DNA of 64,000 bases, from contig JADJRJ010000028.1 in assembly GCA_016712265.1 (NCBI GenBank), forward strand, positions 496,001 to 560,000, read 5' to 3'. The stretch comes from Gemmatimonadota bacterium. Lineage in GTDB: Bacteria; Gemmatimonadota; Gemmatimonadetes; Gemmatimonadales; Gemmatimonadaceae. The first letter of the stretch is position 1; every line of letters starts with the position of its first letter. The notes beneath the pieces are model-generated. The model saw only the letters and a list, made by a program, of their open reading frames with translations, ran no database searches and had not been told where the DNA came from. Both the position numbers and the translations under genes were made by a program. Shown piece by piece: positions 32,231-42,747 of this stretch.

Positions 32231-33697
32231 CTATGGCAAACGCACACCACTGGAATCTCCGCGCATCCAGAGGCAGGTCGTGGTGCCGCAGCGCCGCACG
32301 GTGATCGTGGTGCCTTCCTGCTCGCGCAACGCGCTCCGCACGATGAACGAGGTGTCAGATGCGGGCTCCAACACCACATCGTTGGCTTCATACGACGCCG
32401 TGAGCATGGTGTCCTGTGTGCGCACGCGCATCAACCCCCATCGCGTCATGTAGTCTCCGGCAAACGATGCGAGGCGAGCGGGGGCCATCCGGTGTTTCGT
32501 CCCGGGCACGGCTGGCGCAGGCGGGGCGACCTGATACGGCGACGTCGGGGCACCCGCCATAAGGGCGAGCAGATTCTGCAGGAGCTGGACCTTGCCGTAG
32601 TCCACGAGGTTGAAGACGATGGCGATCCCCACCTTCTGTTGCGGCAACATCACGAAGAGGGAGCCCATGGAGATCACGCTCCCGCCCTTCATGGTGAGCG
32701 ACATCCCGCCCATGTCGTTGACCTCCCAGCCTAACGCGTACGTCGTGGGTCCGCCCAGCTCGCTCTCCCCCTTCTGCTGGGGGCGCAACAGCTCGGTGAC
32801 TCCAGCCTGGGAGAGCAGCGTCGTCCCGTCGGGCGCCGTGCCCCCACGCAACAACATCCGCAGGTATGTCCCCACATCCGCCGCCGTGGACGTCAGCATT
32901 CCGGAGCCGGTCCACTCGCGACTCGCTGCGGGCGGGCGCGGCACCGGCTTCCCCGTGGTGTCCTCGCGGTACCCCAGCGTGCGCCCCATGGCCTCGCTGC
33001 GCCAGAACTCCGCCGTGCTGTGGCGCATGCCCAGCGGGCCAAACACCCGTTGCGCCATGTAGTCCTCGTACGAGAGGCCGCTGGCGTCCTGCACGACGAG
33101 TGCAGCAAGCGAGAAGCCGCGGTTGGAGTAGGTGAACCCCGTTCCCGGAGCGAAGTCGAGTGGCCGGGCGAGCATGTCCTCGCGCACGAGACGCTCCAGC
33201 GCGCCCGCGCTGGTGTCCGCACCGGTGCCGTACGGATCACCCGAAAATCCCAACGGGAGCCCGGAGACGTTGGTCAACAGGTGCCGCGAGGTGATCGCCG
33301 TGAGCCGCGGGTCGACCGGGACGTTGTCCTGCATCACCTTCACGTAGCGCTGCACGGCAGTGTCCAGAGCGACCTGTCCGGCATCCACCAGCTGCATCAG
33401 CGCGAACGCCGTAAAGGTCTTGCTCGTCGATCCGATGATCACCGGGGTCGTGTCGGTCATCGGACGTTGCGACGCGAGATCCGCGACGCCGTAGCCCTTG
33501 CTGTGAATCACCGAGTCGTTGCGCACGATGCTGATCGCCAGGCCGGGGACCTTCCCATCTGCCATGCTCTGCGCGACCAACGAGTCGACCGCCAGGTTGA
33601 ACGCCGTTGGGGGGGGCGGCGCTGGCTCGGGGGCCGTGCAGCCCGCGAGCACGATCAGGGAGAGGAATGCGGCGAGGTCACGCGTCGGAAAGCGCAT
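32231..33697 (-). CDS. Beta-lactamase-fold serine hydrolase, lipoprotein
   Basis: A 488-residue protein read from the ATG at 33,697, giving a lipoprotein signal (FLSLIVLAGC). Class C/penicillin-binding motifs: the nucleophile in IIGSTSKTFTAFAL (S-x-x-K) and the Tyr motif in YSNRGFSLAAL. The third motif is KGGSV in place of the usual KTG or HGG. A C-terminal beta domain of about 100 residues follows. It is more likely an esterase or D-aminopeptidase than a resistance enzyme. It ends six bases before the sensor gene starts. Confidence 0.87.
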   Translation of the reverse strand: MRFPTRDLAAFLSLIVLAGCTAPEPAPPPPTAFNLAVDSLVAQSMADGKVPGLAISIVRNDSVIHSKGYGVADLASQRPMTDTTPVIIGSTSKTFTAFALMQLVDAGQVALDTAVQRYVKVMQDNVPVDPRLTAITSRHLLTNVSGLPLGFSGDPYGTGADTSAGALERLVREDMLARPLDFAPGTGFTYSNRGFSLAALVVQDASGLSYEDYMAQRVFGPLGMRHSTAEFWRSEAMGRTLGYREDTTGKPVPRPPAASREWTGSGMLTSTAADVGTYLRMLLRGGTAPDGTTLLSQAGVTELLRPQQKGESELGGPTTYALGWEVNDMGGMSLTMKGGSVISMGSLFVMLPQQKVGIAIVFNLVDYGKVQLLQNLLALMAGAPTSPYQVAPPAPAVPGTKHRMAPARLASFAGDYMTRWGLMRVRTQDTMLTASYEANDVVLEPASDTSFIVRSALREQEGTTITVRRCGTTTCLWMRGDSSGVRLP

Positions 33698-33775
33698 GCA
33701 GGATCGGTGGTGGAGTTGCCACCAATCTGCCCCCGGGCCGCGCACGCCACATCCCCCGGGTGAGTCCCGAGCCCA

Positions 33776-35725
33776 CTAGAACTCGATCTGCGCCCCCAGT
33801 TCCACCACGCGATTTGGCGGGAGTCCGAAGAACTCCGACGCCGACCGCGCATTGCGCGCCATCAGGATGAACAGCCGCTTGCGCCACGACGTCATGCGGG
33901 ATGATCCACTGGGCAGGAGGCGGTCGTGCCCGAGGTAATACGTGGTTTCCATGGCCCGTGTGTGCAGCCCATGCGCCACGCAGCGCTTGAGGATGTCCGT
34001 GACGATGGGCGTCTGCATGAAGCCGAACGTCGCATGGACACGATAGAAGCCGACACCGAGCGGCTCGCATCGGATCCCGGCGTCGTCGTCGACCGTGGGC
34101 ACATTGGCGGAGCCGATCGACAGGAGCACCACCTGTTCCTGGACCGCCCGGTTGTGCTTGATGTGGTGCAGGAGCACCACCGGGGCGCCTTCGTCATCCG
34201 AGGTGAGGAAGACGGCAGTGCCCGGGACGCGCGGAAGGCGACGCCGCTGCAGGTCGTTCAAGAGCAGCTCGAGCGGCATCGACGCCTGGCGCATGCGCTG
34301 CGTCAACAGTTCGCGTCCGCGATGCCAGGTGGTCATCAGGGCAACGAAGCCCAGGGCAATGCCAAGCGGGACCCACCCGCCACGGCCAATCTTCAGCACG
34401 TTGGCCCCGAGAAAGCCGAGGTCGAACGTGAGAAACACCGCGGTCAACCCCAATACACGCCCAAGAGACCATTGCCAGCGCGTTCGCGCGATCACCGCGA
34501 AGAGCACCGTGGTGATCACCATCGTCCCGGTGACGGCGATCCCGTAGGCCACGCTCAGGGCGCTGGAGGTGCGGAACGACAACACGATCAGGATGGTGCC
34601 CACCATCAACACGGCGTTGATCTCCGGGACGTAGATCTGTCCCCGCTCGCGCGCCGATGTGTGGATGATGCGCAACCGCGGAGCATAGCCGAGTTGCACG
34701 GACTGCTGCGCCAGGGAGAACGAACCCGAGATCAGGGCCTGGGATGCGACGATGGCCGCCAGAGTGGCGATCACGAGCAGCGGGTAGAGAAACCAGCGAG
34801 GGGCCAGGAGGTAGAACGGGTTGCTGATCGCCGTGGGATCCCGCAGCAACAGCGCGCCCTGCCCGAAGTAGTTGAGCACCAGCGATGGCAGGACCAACGT
34901 GAACGCCGCCAGTCGAATGGGGCGCGTGCCGAAGTGCCCGATGTCTGCGTAGAGCGCTTCGGCCCCGGTGACGGCAAGAAACACCGCCCCGAGCACGGCA
35001 AACGCGGTGAAGCCGTTGTCGGCCAGGAACCGGATCCCATGCCATGGATTGGCCGCACCCAGAATGCGTGGCTCACGAGCGATCTCGGCGATGCCGAGGA
35101 CCGCGATGGTGAGGAACCAGAGCAGCGTGATGGGGCCGAAGGCCTTGCCGATGCCCTCCGTGCCGCGGTGCTGCACAAGGAAGAGGACGACGAGGATGGC
35201 CAGGGTGGCCGTGACGACAAACGGTGCGAAGGCGGGGGTGACGACTTCCAGCCCCTCGATCGCGCCGAGCACCGAGATGGCCGGGGTGATCATGCCGTCG
35301 CCGAGCAACAGCGCCGTGCCAAAGACGCCCAGCAGGATGAGCATCGTGCGGCCCCGCAGTGGACGTGCACCAACCCGGTCCTGGAGCAACAATGCGAGCA
35401 TCGCCAGCACCCCGCCCTCGCCATGGTTGTCCGCGCGGAGGATGAACACCAGGTACTTCACCACCACGACCAGGAGCAACGACCACAAGATGAGCGAGAG
35501 GAGGCCGTACACATTGGCCGCGTTCGGCGTCAGGCCGTACGCGTGGCCAAAGGTCTCCTTGATGGTGTACAGCGGGCTGGTGCCGATGTCGCCGAACACC
35601 ACGCCGAGTGCCGCAAGCGTGAGTGTGGTGAGACGGGTAGCCCCTGCAGGGTGGTGCGCAACGGCGTCCTGGCCGGTCGATGGGGGGACCGGGGAGGACG
35701 CCTCGGGAGGGACAGGAGGGGACAT
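33776..35725 (-). CDS. kup: Low-affinity potassium transporter Kup
   Basis: A 649-residue protein from the ATG at 35,725. About twelve membrane helices and the Kup signature are clear: GVVFGDIGTSPLYTIKETF, LRADNHGEGGVLAMLAL, TLLWFLTIAVLGIAEI, then a C-terminal cytoplasmic domain of about 190 residues. It takes up K+ with protons. It diverges from the KdpE-like regulator across about 240 bases, which should hold both promoters. The length matches the family. Confidence 0.94.
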   Translation of the reverse strand: MSPPVPPEASSPVPPSTGQDAVAHHPAGATRLTTLTLAALGVVFGDIGTSPLYTIKETFGHAYGLTPNAANVYGLLSLILWSLLLVVVVKYLVFILRADNHGEGGVLAMLALLLQDRVGARPLRGRTMLILLGVFGTALLLGDGMITPAISVLGAIEGLEVVTPAFAPFVVTATLAILVVLFLVQHRGTEGIGKAFGPITLLWFLTIAVLGIAEIAREPRILGAANPWHGIRFLADNGFTAFAVLGAVFLAVTGAEALYADIGHFGTRPIRLAAFTLVLPSLVLNYFGQGALLLRDPTAISNPFYLLAPRWFLYPLLVIATLAAIVASQALISGSFSLAQQSVQLGYAPRLRIIHTSARERGQIYVPEINAVLMVGTILIVLSFRTSSALSVAYGIAVTGTMVITTVLFAVIARTRWQWSLGRVLGLTAVFLTFDLGFLGANVLKIGRGGWVPLGIALGFVALMTTWHRGRELLTQRMRQASMPLELLLNDLQRRRLPRVPGTAVFLTSDDEGAPVVLLHHIKHNRAVQEQVVLLSIGSANVPTVDDDAGIRCEPLGVGFYRVHATFGFMQTPIVTDILKRCVAHGLHTRAMETTYYLGHDRLLPSGSSRMTSWRKRLFILMARNARSASEFFGLPPNRVVELGAQIEF

Positions 35726-35964
35726 GTCGCGGGAAGGGCTCGACGGGACAACGCCGGCCACCCGAATCGCAGGTCCGACACCCGACCATGCAGCGTACGG
35801 CGCGCGCATACGAGCAACAAGCCGACTCGGTCCGAAAGCGCGTTAAGAACGCATAAAAAGTCGGGGCGCCGCTGCGGTCCGCACGCGGCGACCGTCCGGT
35901 CGTGCGCATACCTTTCGGAGTGTCACCTGACCCCGAGCATCGCGCGTTGGCTGACTCGCGCTCG

Positions 35965-36651
35965 ATGGCGCGGGTCCTCGTGATTGATGACGAACCCCGC
36001 ATTCGCGCCGTGGTGGGCGCGGCGCTGCGGGACGACGTCGACGCGGTGCACGAAGCGCCCACGGCCGCAGAGGGCCTCGCCCTTGCTGCCGTGCTCCGGC
36101 CTGACCTCATCGTGCTCGATATCGGGCTTCCGGATCGGGACGGTCTTTCCGTGTGCCGTGAGTTGCGGCAGTGGACGACGGTCCCGATCGTGGTGCTCTC
36201 GGCGCGGCACGCGGAGGAGGAGAAGGCCACCCTTCTCGATGCCGGCGCGGACGACTACGTCACCAAGCCGTTTGGGGAGCGCGAGCTGCGCGCCAGGGTT
36301 CGGGCGCAACTGCGACGCGCACGGATGCATCCACCAACGGAGGAGGGGCCGCTGGTCCTCGGGGACCTGATGATTGACGTGACGCGCCGATCGGTGCTTC
36401 GGGATGGGGCGGCGGTGCACCTGACGCCGACCGAGTGGGGACTGCTCGTGGCCCTTGTGACAAACGCAGGAAAGACCCTCACGCACCGCCAGCTCTTTCG
36501 CGCCGTGTGGGGCGACGTGCACGGCGATGCGCACCAGTACCTGCGCGTCTACATCGCCCACTTGCGCCGCAAGATCGAGCAGGACCCGGTGACCCCGCGG
36601 TACCTCATCACGGAGCCCGGGGTAGGCTACCGGCTCGAGACGAGTGGCTGA
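35965..36651 (+). CDS. kdpE: KdpE-like response regulator
   Basis: A 228-residue OmpR-family regulator from the ATG at 35,965. The receiver has its acidic pair (VLVIDDEPRIR), phospho-Asp (LIVLDIGLPDRDG) and Lys (YVTKPFGERELRAR); the C-terminal winged helix ends LRRKIEQDPVTPRYLITEPGVGYRL, very like KdpE. Its end overlaps the kinase start by eight bases. In classical systems KdpDE switches on kdpFABC under K+ limitation; no kdpABC genes lie in this window, and the divergent partner here is kup. Confidence 0.87.
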   Translation: MARVLVIDDEPRIRAVVGAALRDDVDAVHEAPTAAEGLALAAVLRPDLIVLDIGLPDRDGLSVCRELRQWTTVPIVVLSARHAEEEKATLLDAGADDYVTKPFGERELRARVRAQLRRARMHPPTEEGPLVLGDLMIDVTRRSVLRDGAAVHLTPTEWGLLVALVTNAGKTLTHRQLFRAVWGDVHGDAHQYLRVYIAHLRRKIEQDPVTPRYLITEPGVGYRLETSG

Positions 36652-38254
36652 TCCGTTCGCGGACGACGGCCGGCGAGAGGGGACGGCGCGCGGCCGGGTG
36701 ACCATCGCCTGGGTGGCCGTGTTCGTGGCGGTGCTGGCCGGCCTGGTTGCCCTCAGGGCCTACCTCGACAATGCGCATGTGGCGCTCGCCCTCCTCATGG
36801 TCGTCCTGGGCGGGAGCGCTGCCGCCGGGCAGCGGCTCGGGATCGCGTTGGCTGTGGCCGCGTTCTTCGGGTTTAATTTCTTCTTTGTGGTGCCCTACCA
36901 CACCCTCGTGGTCGCGCATCCCCTGGATTGGTTGGTGTTGGCGGCCTTCCTCACGACCGGGCTGGTCGGGGCACGGCTCCTCGCCCGTGCGCAGGAGCGG
37001 GCCGTGACGGCGAGCCGACGGACGGCCGAAGTGGAGCGGCTCGCGGCCCTGGGTGCAGAGGCGCTGAGTGCCGGCGGCGCCGAGGAGGCGCTGCGCGGGG
37101 TCCTCGAGGTGATTCGGACCACGCTGCACGTGGCGCGATGCGACATCCTGCTGCCGCGCGGCGCGCCGCCCGCCCTGGTCGCACGCCTTCGTGGGATCGA
37201 CGGCGCGACACCCGCCGACACGCAACTCTCGGACGCGCTGAGTCTCGCCGCCTGGGTCGCCGAAAAGGGGGCCGCTGCCGCGGAGTGCCAGGACGGCACC
37301 AAATGGACCAGCGAGTCGGCTGGTGTCTCCGTCACGCACCGCTGGCCGCCTGCGGGCCGCGCCCTGCGGGCCCTGTACGTCCCGCTGCAGGTCCGTGGGC
37401 GCCTGGTCGGCGTGCTGAGCATCTCCCACCTCGCGCCGTTCACGCTCGACCCAAGCCAGGAGCAGTTCCTGCGTGCGCTCTCCTACTACGCCGCGTTAGG
37501 CGTCGAGCGGGTAGCCCTCGTGGCAGAAGCCGAGCGCGCGGAAGCCTTTCGTGAGGCCGATGCGCTGAAGGCAGCGCTCCTGAGCGGCGTCTCCCATGAC
37601 CTCCGCACGCCACTGACGACGATCAAGGCGCTGGCCGAACGGCTGCGTGACCGCGGGAACGCCGAAGGCGGGTTGATCGAAGAAGAAGCGGATCGCCTCA
37701 ACCGACTGGTCGCCGACCTGCTCGACCTTTCGCGGCTCAATGCCGGCGCACTTCCCCTGCGGCTCGAGGTGAACGCGGCCGAGGACCTCGCGGGCGCCGC
37801 GCTGCGACAGGTGGCCGCGTTGGCCGGTGAGGGACGGGTGACCACGCACGTGGAAGGGACCGCGGGCGTCGGCGGTCCGCCGTTGCTGCTGGGCCGATTC
37901 GACTTCACGCAGGCGCTGCGCGCCCTGGTGAACTTGCTGGAGAACGCGCTGAAATACAGTCCCACCGGCGAACCCGTGGAGCTGGTGCTTCGCGGCGCGC
38001 CGGGCCGCGTGGAGTTTGTGGTGATGGATCGCGGGCCCGGAGTGCCAGCCAGTGAGCGTGATCGCATCTTTGAGCCGTTCTATCGAGCCCCCGGCGTGCC
38101 GCCTGATGTGGGTGGCGCGGGACTCGGGCTCTCAATCGCGCGACGACTGGCGGTGGAGCAGGGCGGTGAGGTGCGGTTCGAGCCCCGCGAGTACGGAGGC
38201 AGTCGGTTCGTGCTGTCCCTGCCGGTCGTCGAACTCGAGCCAGACGCGGGGTAG
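36644..38254 (+). CDS. KdpD-like sensor kinase lacking the N-terminal KdpD domain
   Basis: A 536-residue kinase from a GTG at 36,644. It opens with the DUF4118 four-helix membrane domain (ALLMVVLGGSAAAGQRLG, FGFNFFFVVPYHTLVVAHP), then a GAF domain (about 130-300), the HisKA helix (SGVSHDLRTPLTTIKALAERL with the phospho-His) and an ATPase domain (NLLENALKYSP, DRGPGVP, GAGLGLSIARR). The KdpD signature and USP-like domains, normally about 380 residues at the N-terminus, are absent. It is co-translated with the regulator. Confidence 0.87.
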   Translation: MADPFADDGRREGTARGRVTIAWVAVFVAVLAGLVALRAYLDNAHVALALLMVVLGGSAAAGQRLGIALAVAAFFGFNFFFVVPYHTLVVAHPLDWLVLAAFLTTGLVGARLLARAQERAVTASRRTAEVERLAALGAEALSAGGAEEALRGVLEVIRTTLHVARCDILLPRGAPPALVARLRGIDGATPADTQLSDALSLAAWVAEKGAAAAECQDGTKWTSESAGVSVTHRWPPAGRALRALYVPLQVRGRLVGVLSISHLAPFTLDPSQEQFLRALSYYAALGVERVALVAEAERAEAFREADALKAALLSGVSHDLRTPLTTIKALAERLRDRGNAEGGLIEEEADRLNRLVADLLDLSRLNAGALPLRLEVNAAEDLAGAALRQVAALAGEGRVTTHVEGTAGVGGPPLLLGRFDFTQALRALVNLLENALKYSPTGEPVELVLRGAPGRVEFVVMDRGPGVPASERDRIFEPFYRAPGVPPDVGGAGLGLSIARRLAVEQGGEVRFEPREYGGSRFVLSLPVVELEPDAG

Positions 38255-38269
38255 TCACGCCCGGCGAAT

Positions 38270-38287
38270 TTTCACGGCACTTTCACG
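38270..38287 (+). promoter_or_regulatory. Direct-repeat operator candidate for an OmpR-family regulator
   Basis: TTTCACG occurs at 38,270-38,276 and 38,281-38,287 with a four-base spacer, an 11-base period exactly as in PhoB and KdpE boxes. It lies 16 bases after the kinase stop and 46 bases before the ATG at 38,334. The adjacent KdpE-like protein is the natural candidate to bind it. Confidence 0.55.
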
Positions 38288-38333
38288 GCAAACCTCGTAA
38301 CGTACCGGGGTCTCCCTGCACGGTACGGGTGTC

Positions 38334-38594
38334 ATGTTAACGCTGGTGTACCTGGTGGCCATCGTGGTGGCGTACGGCATCCTCTCGGACGGCATGGACC
38401 GGGCGGTCCGCCGCACCTTTCACGCGCGACGGGCCGGGCCGCAACTGGGGTTGGTGGAGGAGTTCGATGTTCGTCCCGACCACCACACCGCCCTGTGGCG
38501 CGTTCGCAGGCACCGGTCGGCGGACGCCCCTGAGCATCCGGGGCGGCCCGCCGATCCAGGGTCAGCGGGGCCGTCTCTCTTCCTCGAACGGTGA
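38334..38594 (+). CDS. Small protein with N-terminal membrane helix
   Basis: An 86-residue open frame. The first 19 residues are hydrophobic (MLTLVYLVAIVVAYGILSD), followed by basic and Pro-rich sequence. It could be a KdpF-like peptide fused to junk, or the start of a lost gene: the second half, past about residue 30, has no clear fold. It follows the direct-repeat operator and converges on the VPS10/BNR gene with a 33-base overlap. Confidence 0.42.
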   Translation: MLTLVYLVAIVVAYGILSDGMDRAVRRTFHARRAGPQLGLVEEFDVRPDHHTALWRVRRHRSADAPEHPGRPADPGSAGPSLFLER

Positions 38595-41500
38595 GCTCGC
38601 GGCGCCAGAGCCGCTCGCGCGCTCGACCTTGAGCCGCTGCTTCACGGTCTTTCCGTTCTGGGTGATGGAGACGAGGTACTCGCCGGGCCCCACGAGCGGC
38701 GCTTGGGGTCGCTGGAACATGGCAAAGGCATTTCCGCCTGGTGGGGCCAGGGCCTGGATGATGCCGAACGCGGTGTTCGGGTCCGTGATCCCGGCGGGTG
38801 CGCCGGCACCACCTGGGCGACCTGGGGCCGCCGTCTCTCCGGGGCGCGCGTTGAAGCGATCGAAGCCACTGGCTGGCGTGGGCCCGCCGTCACGGAGCGC
38901 ACCACCACCAAACGACTGCATCATCTGCAGCATGTCCCCGCCCTCGATCATGCGACGGAAGTTGCGCAGCGCGGTGGTGTCCATGCCGCCCTTCGCCAGC
39001 GAGTCGAAGACGAAGGTGCGCCGGTTGACGGCATTCGCCGAGTCGCGTTTCTGCGACGGTGACAGCGGCCTTGGCGCCGGCGCCTTGCCCCGGAAATCCC
39101 AGGTGACCTTGTGTACGCCGAGCCCCGAGGGGCCGGTGAGTGAGCGCAGCGTGTCGCCGGTGACGTCCTGGATGACCACGCGCGTGGGGCTGTTGCCGCG
39201 CGTCGTCAGGCGGAACGTGATCTCGGCGCCGTAGGTGGGCACGGCCTGCGCGTACCACATGTGGCCGTACGAGGCCCCGCCCGGTCACTGGCCTTCGTAG
39301 ATCTGTTCGCCCCACTGCTGGGCAATCTTCGGCTCGAACAGGTGCACGTCGTTGGTCGCCACCGTGGCGTTGAGCTGCTGCAAGGGTGCGATGTCCACGA
39401 TCCACGCGGCGCGGCCGTGCGTAGCGGCGATCAGCTCGCGTTCGCGCGGGTGGATCTTGAGGTCATTGACAGGCACGGTGGGGAGCCCCGTCATGAACTT
39501 CTGCCACGAACGCCCCAGGTTGGCCGAGACGAACGCGCCAACGTCCGTTCCCACAAAGAGGAGATTCGGGTTCACCGGGTCCTGCTTGATCACGTGGACA
39601 AAGTCGGGTCCGCCCGTGGGGAGGTTGGCGGCGATCGACGCGAAGGACTTTCCGCCGTCACGCGTCATGTAGACATAGGGGGTGAAGTCGCCGGCGCGGT
39701 GGTGATCAAACGTCACGAAGAAGGTGGACGAGTCGTGCGGGCTCGGCTCGATCTCGCTTACGTAGGCGTTGACGGGCAGGCCCGGGAAGTTCTTCGTGTG
39801 TTCCTCCCACGCGCCGCCGTCGTTCCGGGTGCTCCATACGCGGCCGTCGTCGGTGCCCGCGTAGAGCAAGCCGGGTCGCAGCGGGGACTCGGCCAACGAC
39901 ACGATCGTGCCATACGTCTCGGCGCCCGTGTTGTCCGGGGTGATCCCGCCCGTCGTGCGCGTGGAGATGCGAATCTTCATCGTGTCCGCGTACGACAGCT
40001 CGGGCGAGATGGCGAACATCTCGTCGCCGCGCTTCGTCGACTTCATCACGCGGTTCGCGCCCATGTACAGCGTGGTGTTGCTGTGCGGCGAGATGATGAA
40101 CGGCGTATTCCAGTTCCAGCGCAGGTCGAGCGCGGCGGAGTCCGCCTTTTGGCGGGCACGGAGCTCGGCGAGCCGCTTCTTCATGGCCGAGGTTTCAGGA
40201 ACCATCGTGTCACCGCGCGCGACGATGAGCGAGTCCTCCCACATCATCCACGTGGTGCGCCAGTTGGGCTTGGCGAGGGCGACGCGCTCGCCGGTCGTCA
40301 TGTTCACGCGTCCGATGTTCCCACCCTGCGACTCGGAATAGACCGTGTTGGGGTCGGTGGGATCCTGTTGGGTGACGAAGCCATCGCCGCCACCGACCAC
40401 CTTCCACATGGCGCTCGTGATGACCCCGCTCTTGCGTCGACTTGGCCCGCACCAGGAGCCGTTGTCCTGCAGGCCAACACAGATGTTGTAGGGGACGGCC
40501 ATGTCGAACGACACGTTGTACGGCTGGGCGATGGCGAACGTGTTGGGAAAGACATAGCTCCCGCCCTGGTCGAACGAGATGCCGATGCCGCCGTCATTGC
40601 CCACGACCATGCGGTCCGGGTCGACCGGGTCGATCCACATGGCGTGATGGTCGACGTGAAGGCCGACGGTCGCGTTCATGGCTGTCTTGCCCCCATCGTT
40701 GGAGACCTTCACCGGCGTCGACGACCAGTAGACGCGGTTCGGGTTCTTCGGGTGGACCCGAACCTGTGAGTAATAGAAGGGGCGGGTATTGTCGGTCGCG
40801 GTGCGCGTCCACGTCTTGCCGCCGTCCTCGGATCGGTAGAGCCCGGACGGACGAACCTGCGCCGGCTTCTTCGGCGGCGGCTGCTGGCCGCGGCCGACCT
40901 TGGGCGCGGGGTTCGGCATCGTGTCCGCCTCGACCATCGAGTAGATCACGTTGGGGTTGGAAGCCGAGAGTGCGATGGAAAGGCGACCCTTGGTCGACTC
41001 GGGGAAACCACCGCCCTTGATCTCTGTCCAGGTCGCGCCGGCGTCTGTGGATTTCCAGAGCGCGGAGCCCGGACCACCGGACTGCAGGGAATACGGCCCG
41101 CGCACACGTTCCCAGCTGGCGGCCCAGACGACGTTGGGATCCGAGGGATCCAGTGCGACGTCGACGACCCCGGCCTTGTCGGAGATGAACTTCACCAGCT
41201 CCCAGGTGGTGCCCCCGTCCACCGTCTTGTAGAGGCCACGTTCCTTGTTGGCGTTCCAGATGGCGCCTAACGCGGCGACGTAGACGATGTTCGGGTTCGT
41301 GGGGTGCACCACGATGCGGCCGATGGTCTGGGTCTTCTCCAGCCCCATCAGGGCCCAGGTGATCCCGCCGTCGGTGGACTTGTAGACGCCGCCGCCCGGC
41401 GAGATCGAGTTGCGCGAGTTGGGCTCGCCCGTCCCCGCCCACACCTGCATCGTATCGCTGGGGGCGATGGCCAGGTCGCCCATGGAGATCACGCGCTGGT

Positions 41501-41744
41501 TGTCGAAGACCGGGCGGAAGGTCACCCCGTTGTTGGTCGTCTTCCAGATGCCCCCCGCGGCCGCGGCGACGAAGAACGTCTTGGAAGGACTCGGAATCCC
41601 TTCCACGTCTGCCACGCGTCCGCTGGTGTTCGCGGGACCGACCTGCCGCCACTTGAGGGCCGCAATCGTGAGGGAATCGAATTCGTAGCCCTGTGCAGGG
41701 AGCGCCAAGGGTGCCGCGAGAGCGGCCAGGAAAAGTCGTCGCAT
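38562..41744 (-). pseudogene. VPS10/BNR-repeat exported protein with in-frame TGA
   Basis: From the ATG at 41,744 the gene reads a signal peptide (LFLAALAAPLALPAQG) and a long beta-propeller of VPS10/BNR type (VGPANTSGRVADVEGIP, GGIWKTTNNGVTF, GGVYKSTDGGITW ...). At 39,285-39,287 a TGA ends the frame after IYEGQ. The same frame then continues (SYGHMWYAQAVP ...) to a stop at 38,562, giving 1,060 codons in all. Relatives in Gemmatimonadota run straight through this point as a single protein, so the TGA is a nonsense change or a read error. Without it the C-terminal 230 residues would be lost. Confidence 0.8.
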
Positions 41745-41871
41745 GGACGGGGGGGGTGAAGGCTGCCGGGAACCTAGGCGCCAACCACGGTCGCTACCAC
41801 CCGGGTCGCCGCTCCCATCGCTCCCCCGTCTTCGGCAAGAAGCTGCCGGCCGCCGTCCGCCGTCTCCCGCC

Positions 41872-42747
41872 CTAATTCACCACGCGCACCACCTTCATCA
41901 TTCCGTGCCCCACATGTGAACGTCGGGACAGCGGATTGTACAAGGTGCACAACAGGACGTACTCGCCCGGCAGAAAGTCCACCGTGATGTTGATCTCCTG
42001 GTCGGCCTCGAGCTCGGTGGTCCCTCCCACCGCTTCGAACGGCGGTGCGCCTCGTGGGTCGCTCACCCAGCTCGCGGCCTGCTCCGGGGTGCGACCTGGC
42101 AGGAGCCGAACGATCCAGACATTGTGCTCCAGCCGGCCCGCGTTTTCCACCTTGATCGTGCGTCGTCCCGCGAACAGCGGCCCCTCCACCGCGAAGTTCC
42201 ACTCGAACAGACGCATGGAAAGTTCCGCTGGCGGAAGAGTCACCGGACGCAGCGGACCCACCCCGGCGGTAACCGTCAGCTCCTTTACGATCCCGTCCGG
42301 GAACGGCTGACGAAGGCTCGGTGTGCCGGCGAAGAGGCACGACAACACGTAATTCCCACGTTCGAGCACCAGGGTCGCGGAGGACACGCCCCCAGGGCTC
42401 GCCGGAGCAGGTCCCCCGAGGGCACGCAGCCAGGGCACGTTGCGATCGTTGGTCAGGACCAGGTCGCGGACCTCGGCGAGAGGGGTGAGCCGATCGCGCT
42501 TGATGAACTCGACGTGGCGCAGGGTGCCGCCGCGGTTGAACAGGCGCACGTTCACCAGGCCGGCATCCACCTGATCCGGAGCCTCGCAGCCCGTGTCCGT
42601 GGACTCGATCACCATCTCCGCCCCGGGAATTGGGCCGGGGCGCAGCGGCCGCACGCGGCGCGGCTGCGCCGGCAGCACGAGCGGCGAGAGAAGTCCGGCC
42701 GTGACCAGCGCCCATCGAGCGCTTAGGGCGATCCAACGCGGAGACAC
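41872..42747 (-). CDS. Exported cupredoxin-like protein
   Basis: A 291-residue protein with a signal peptide (WALVTAGLLSPLVLPAQ). Two beta-sandwich domains are suggested: GLVNVRLFNRGGTLRHVEF ... GNYVLSCLFAGTP, and FEWNFAVEGPLFAGRRTIKV ... GEYVLLCTLYNPL with a final SHVGHGMMKVV. The second carries Cys, His and Met in the order found in cupredoxin copper sites, though spacing is not exact. It may bind copper in the periplasm; that is inferred. Confidence 0.65.
   Translation of the reverse strand: MSPRWIALSARWALVTAGLLSPLVLPAQPRRVRPLRPGPIPGAEMVIESTDTGCEAPDQVDAGLVNVRLFNRGGTLRHVEFIKRDRLTPLAEVRDLVLTNDRNVPWLRALGGPAPASPGGVSSATLVLERGNYVLSCLFAGTPSLRQPFPDGIVKELTVTAGVGPLRPVTLPPAELSMRLFEWNFAVEGPLFAGRRTIKVENAGRLEHNVWIVRLLPGRTPEQAASWVSDPRGAPPFEAVGGTTELEADQEINITVDFLPGEYVLLCTLYNPLSRRSHVGHGMMKVVRVVN

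Noticed and set aside
32231..33697. Beta-lactam resistance gene
   Set aside because: The third motif and the long extra C-terminal domain fit generic serine hydrolases better than AmpC enzymes.
33926..35983. 685-codon plus-strand open frame opposite kup
   Set aside because: Shadow of the kup coding strand in a GC-rich sequence; the product is rich in His, Arg and Glu with no domain.
38334..38594. KdpF subunit
   Set aside because: Only the hydrophobic start is KdpF-like; the protein is too long and no kdpABC genes follow.
39261..40769. 502-codon plus-strand open frame
   Set aside because: Antisense to the VPS10/BNR gene; no motif and biased composition.
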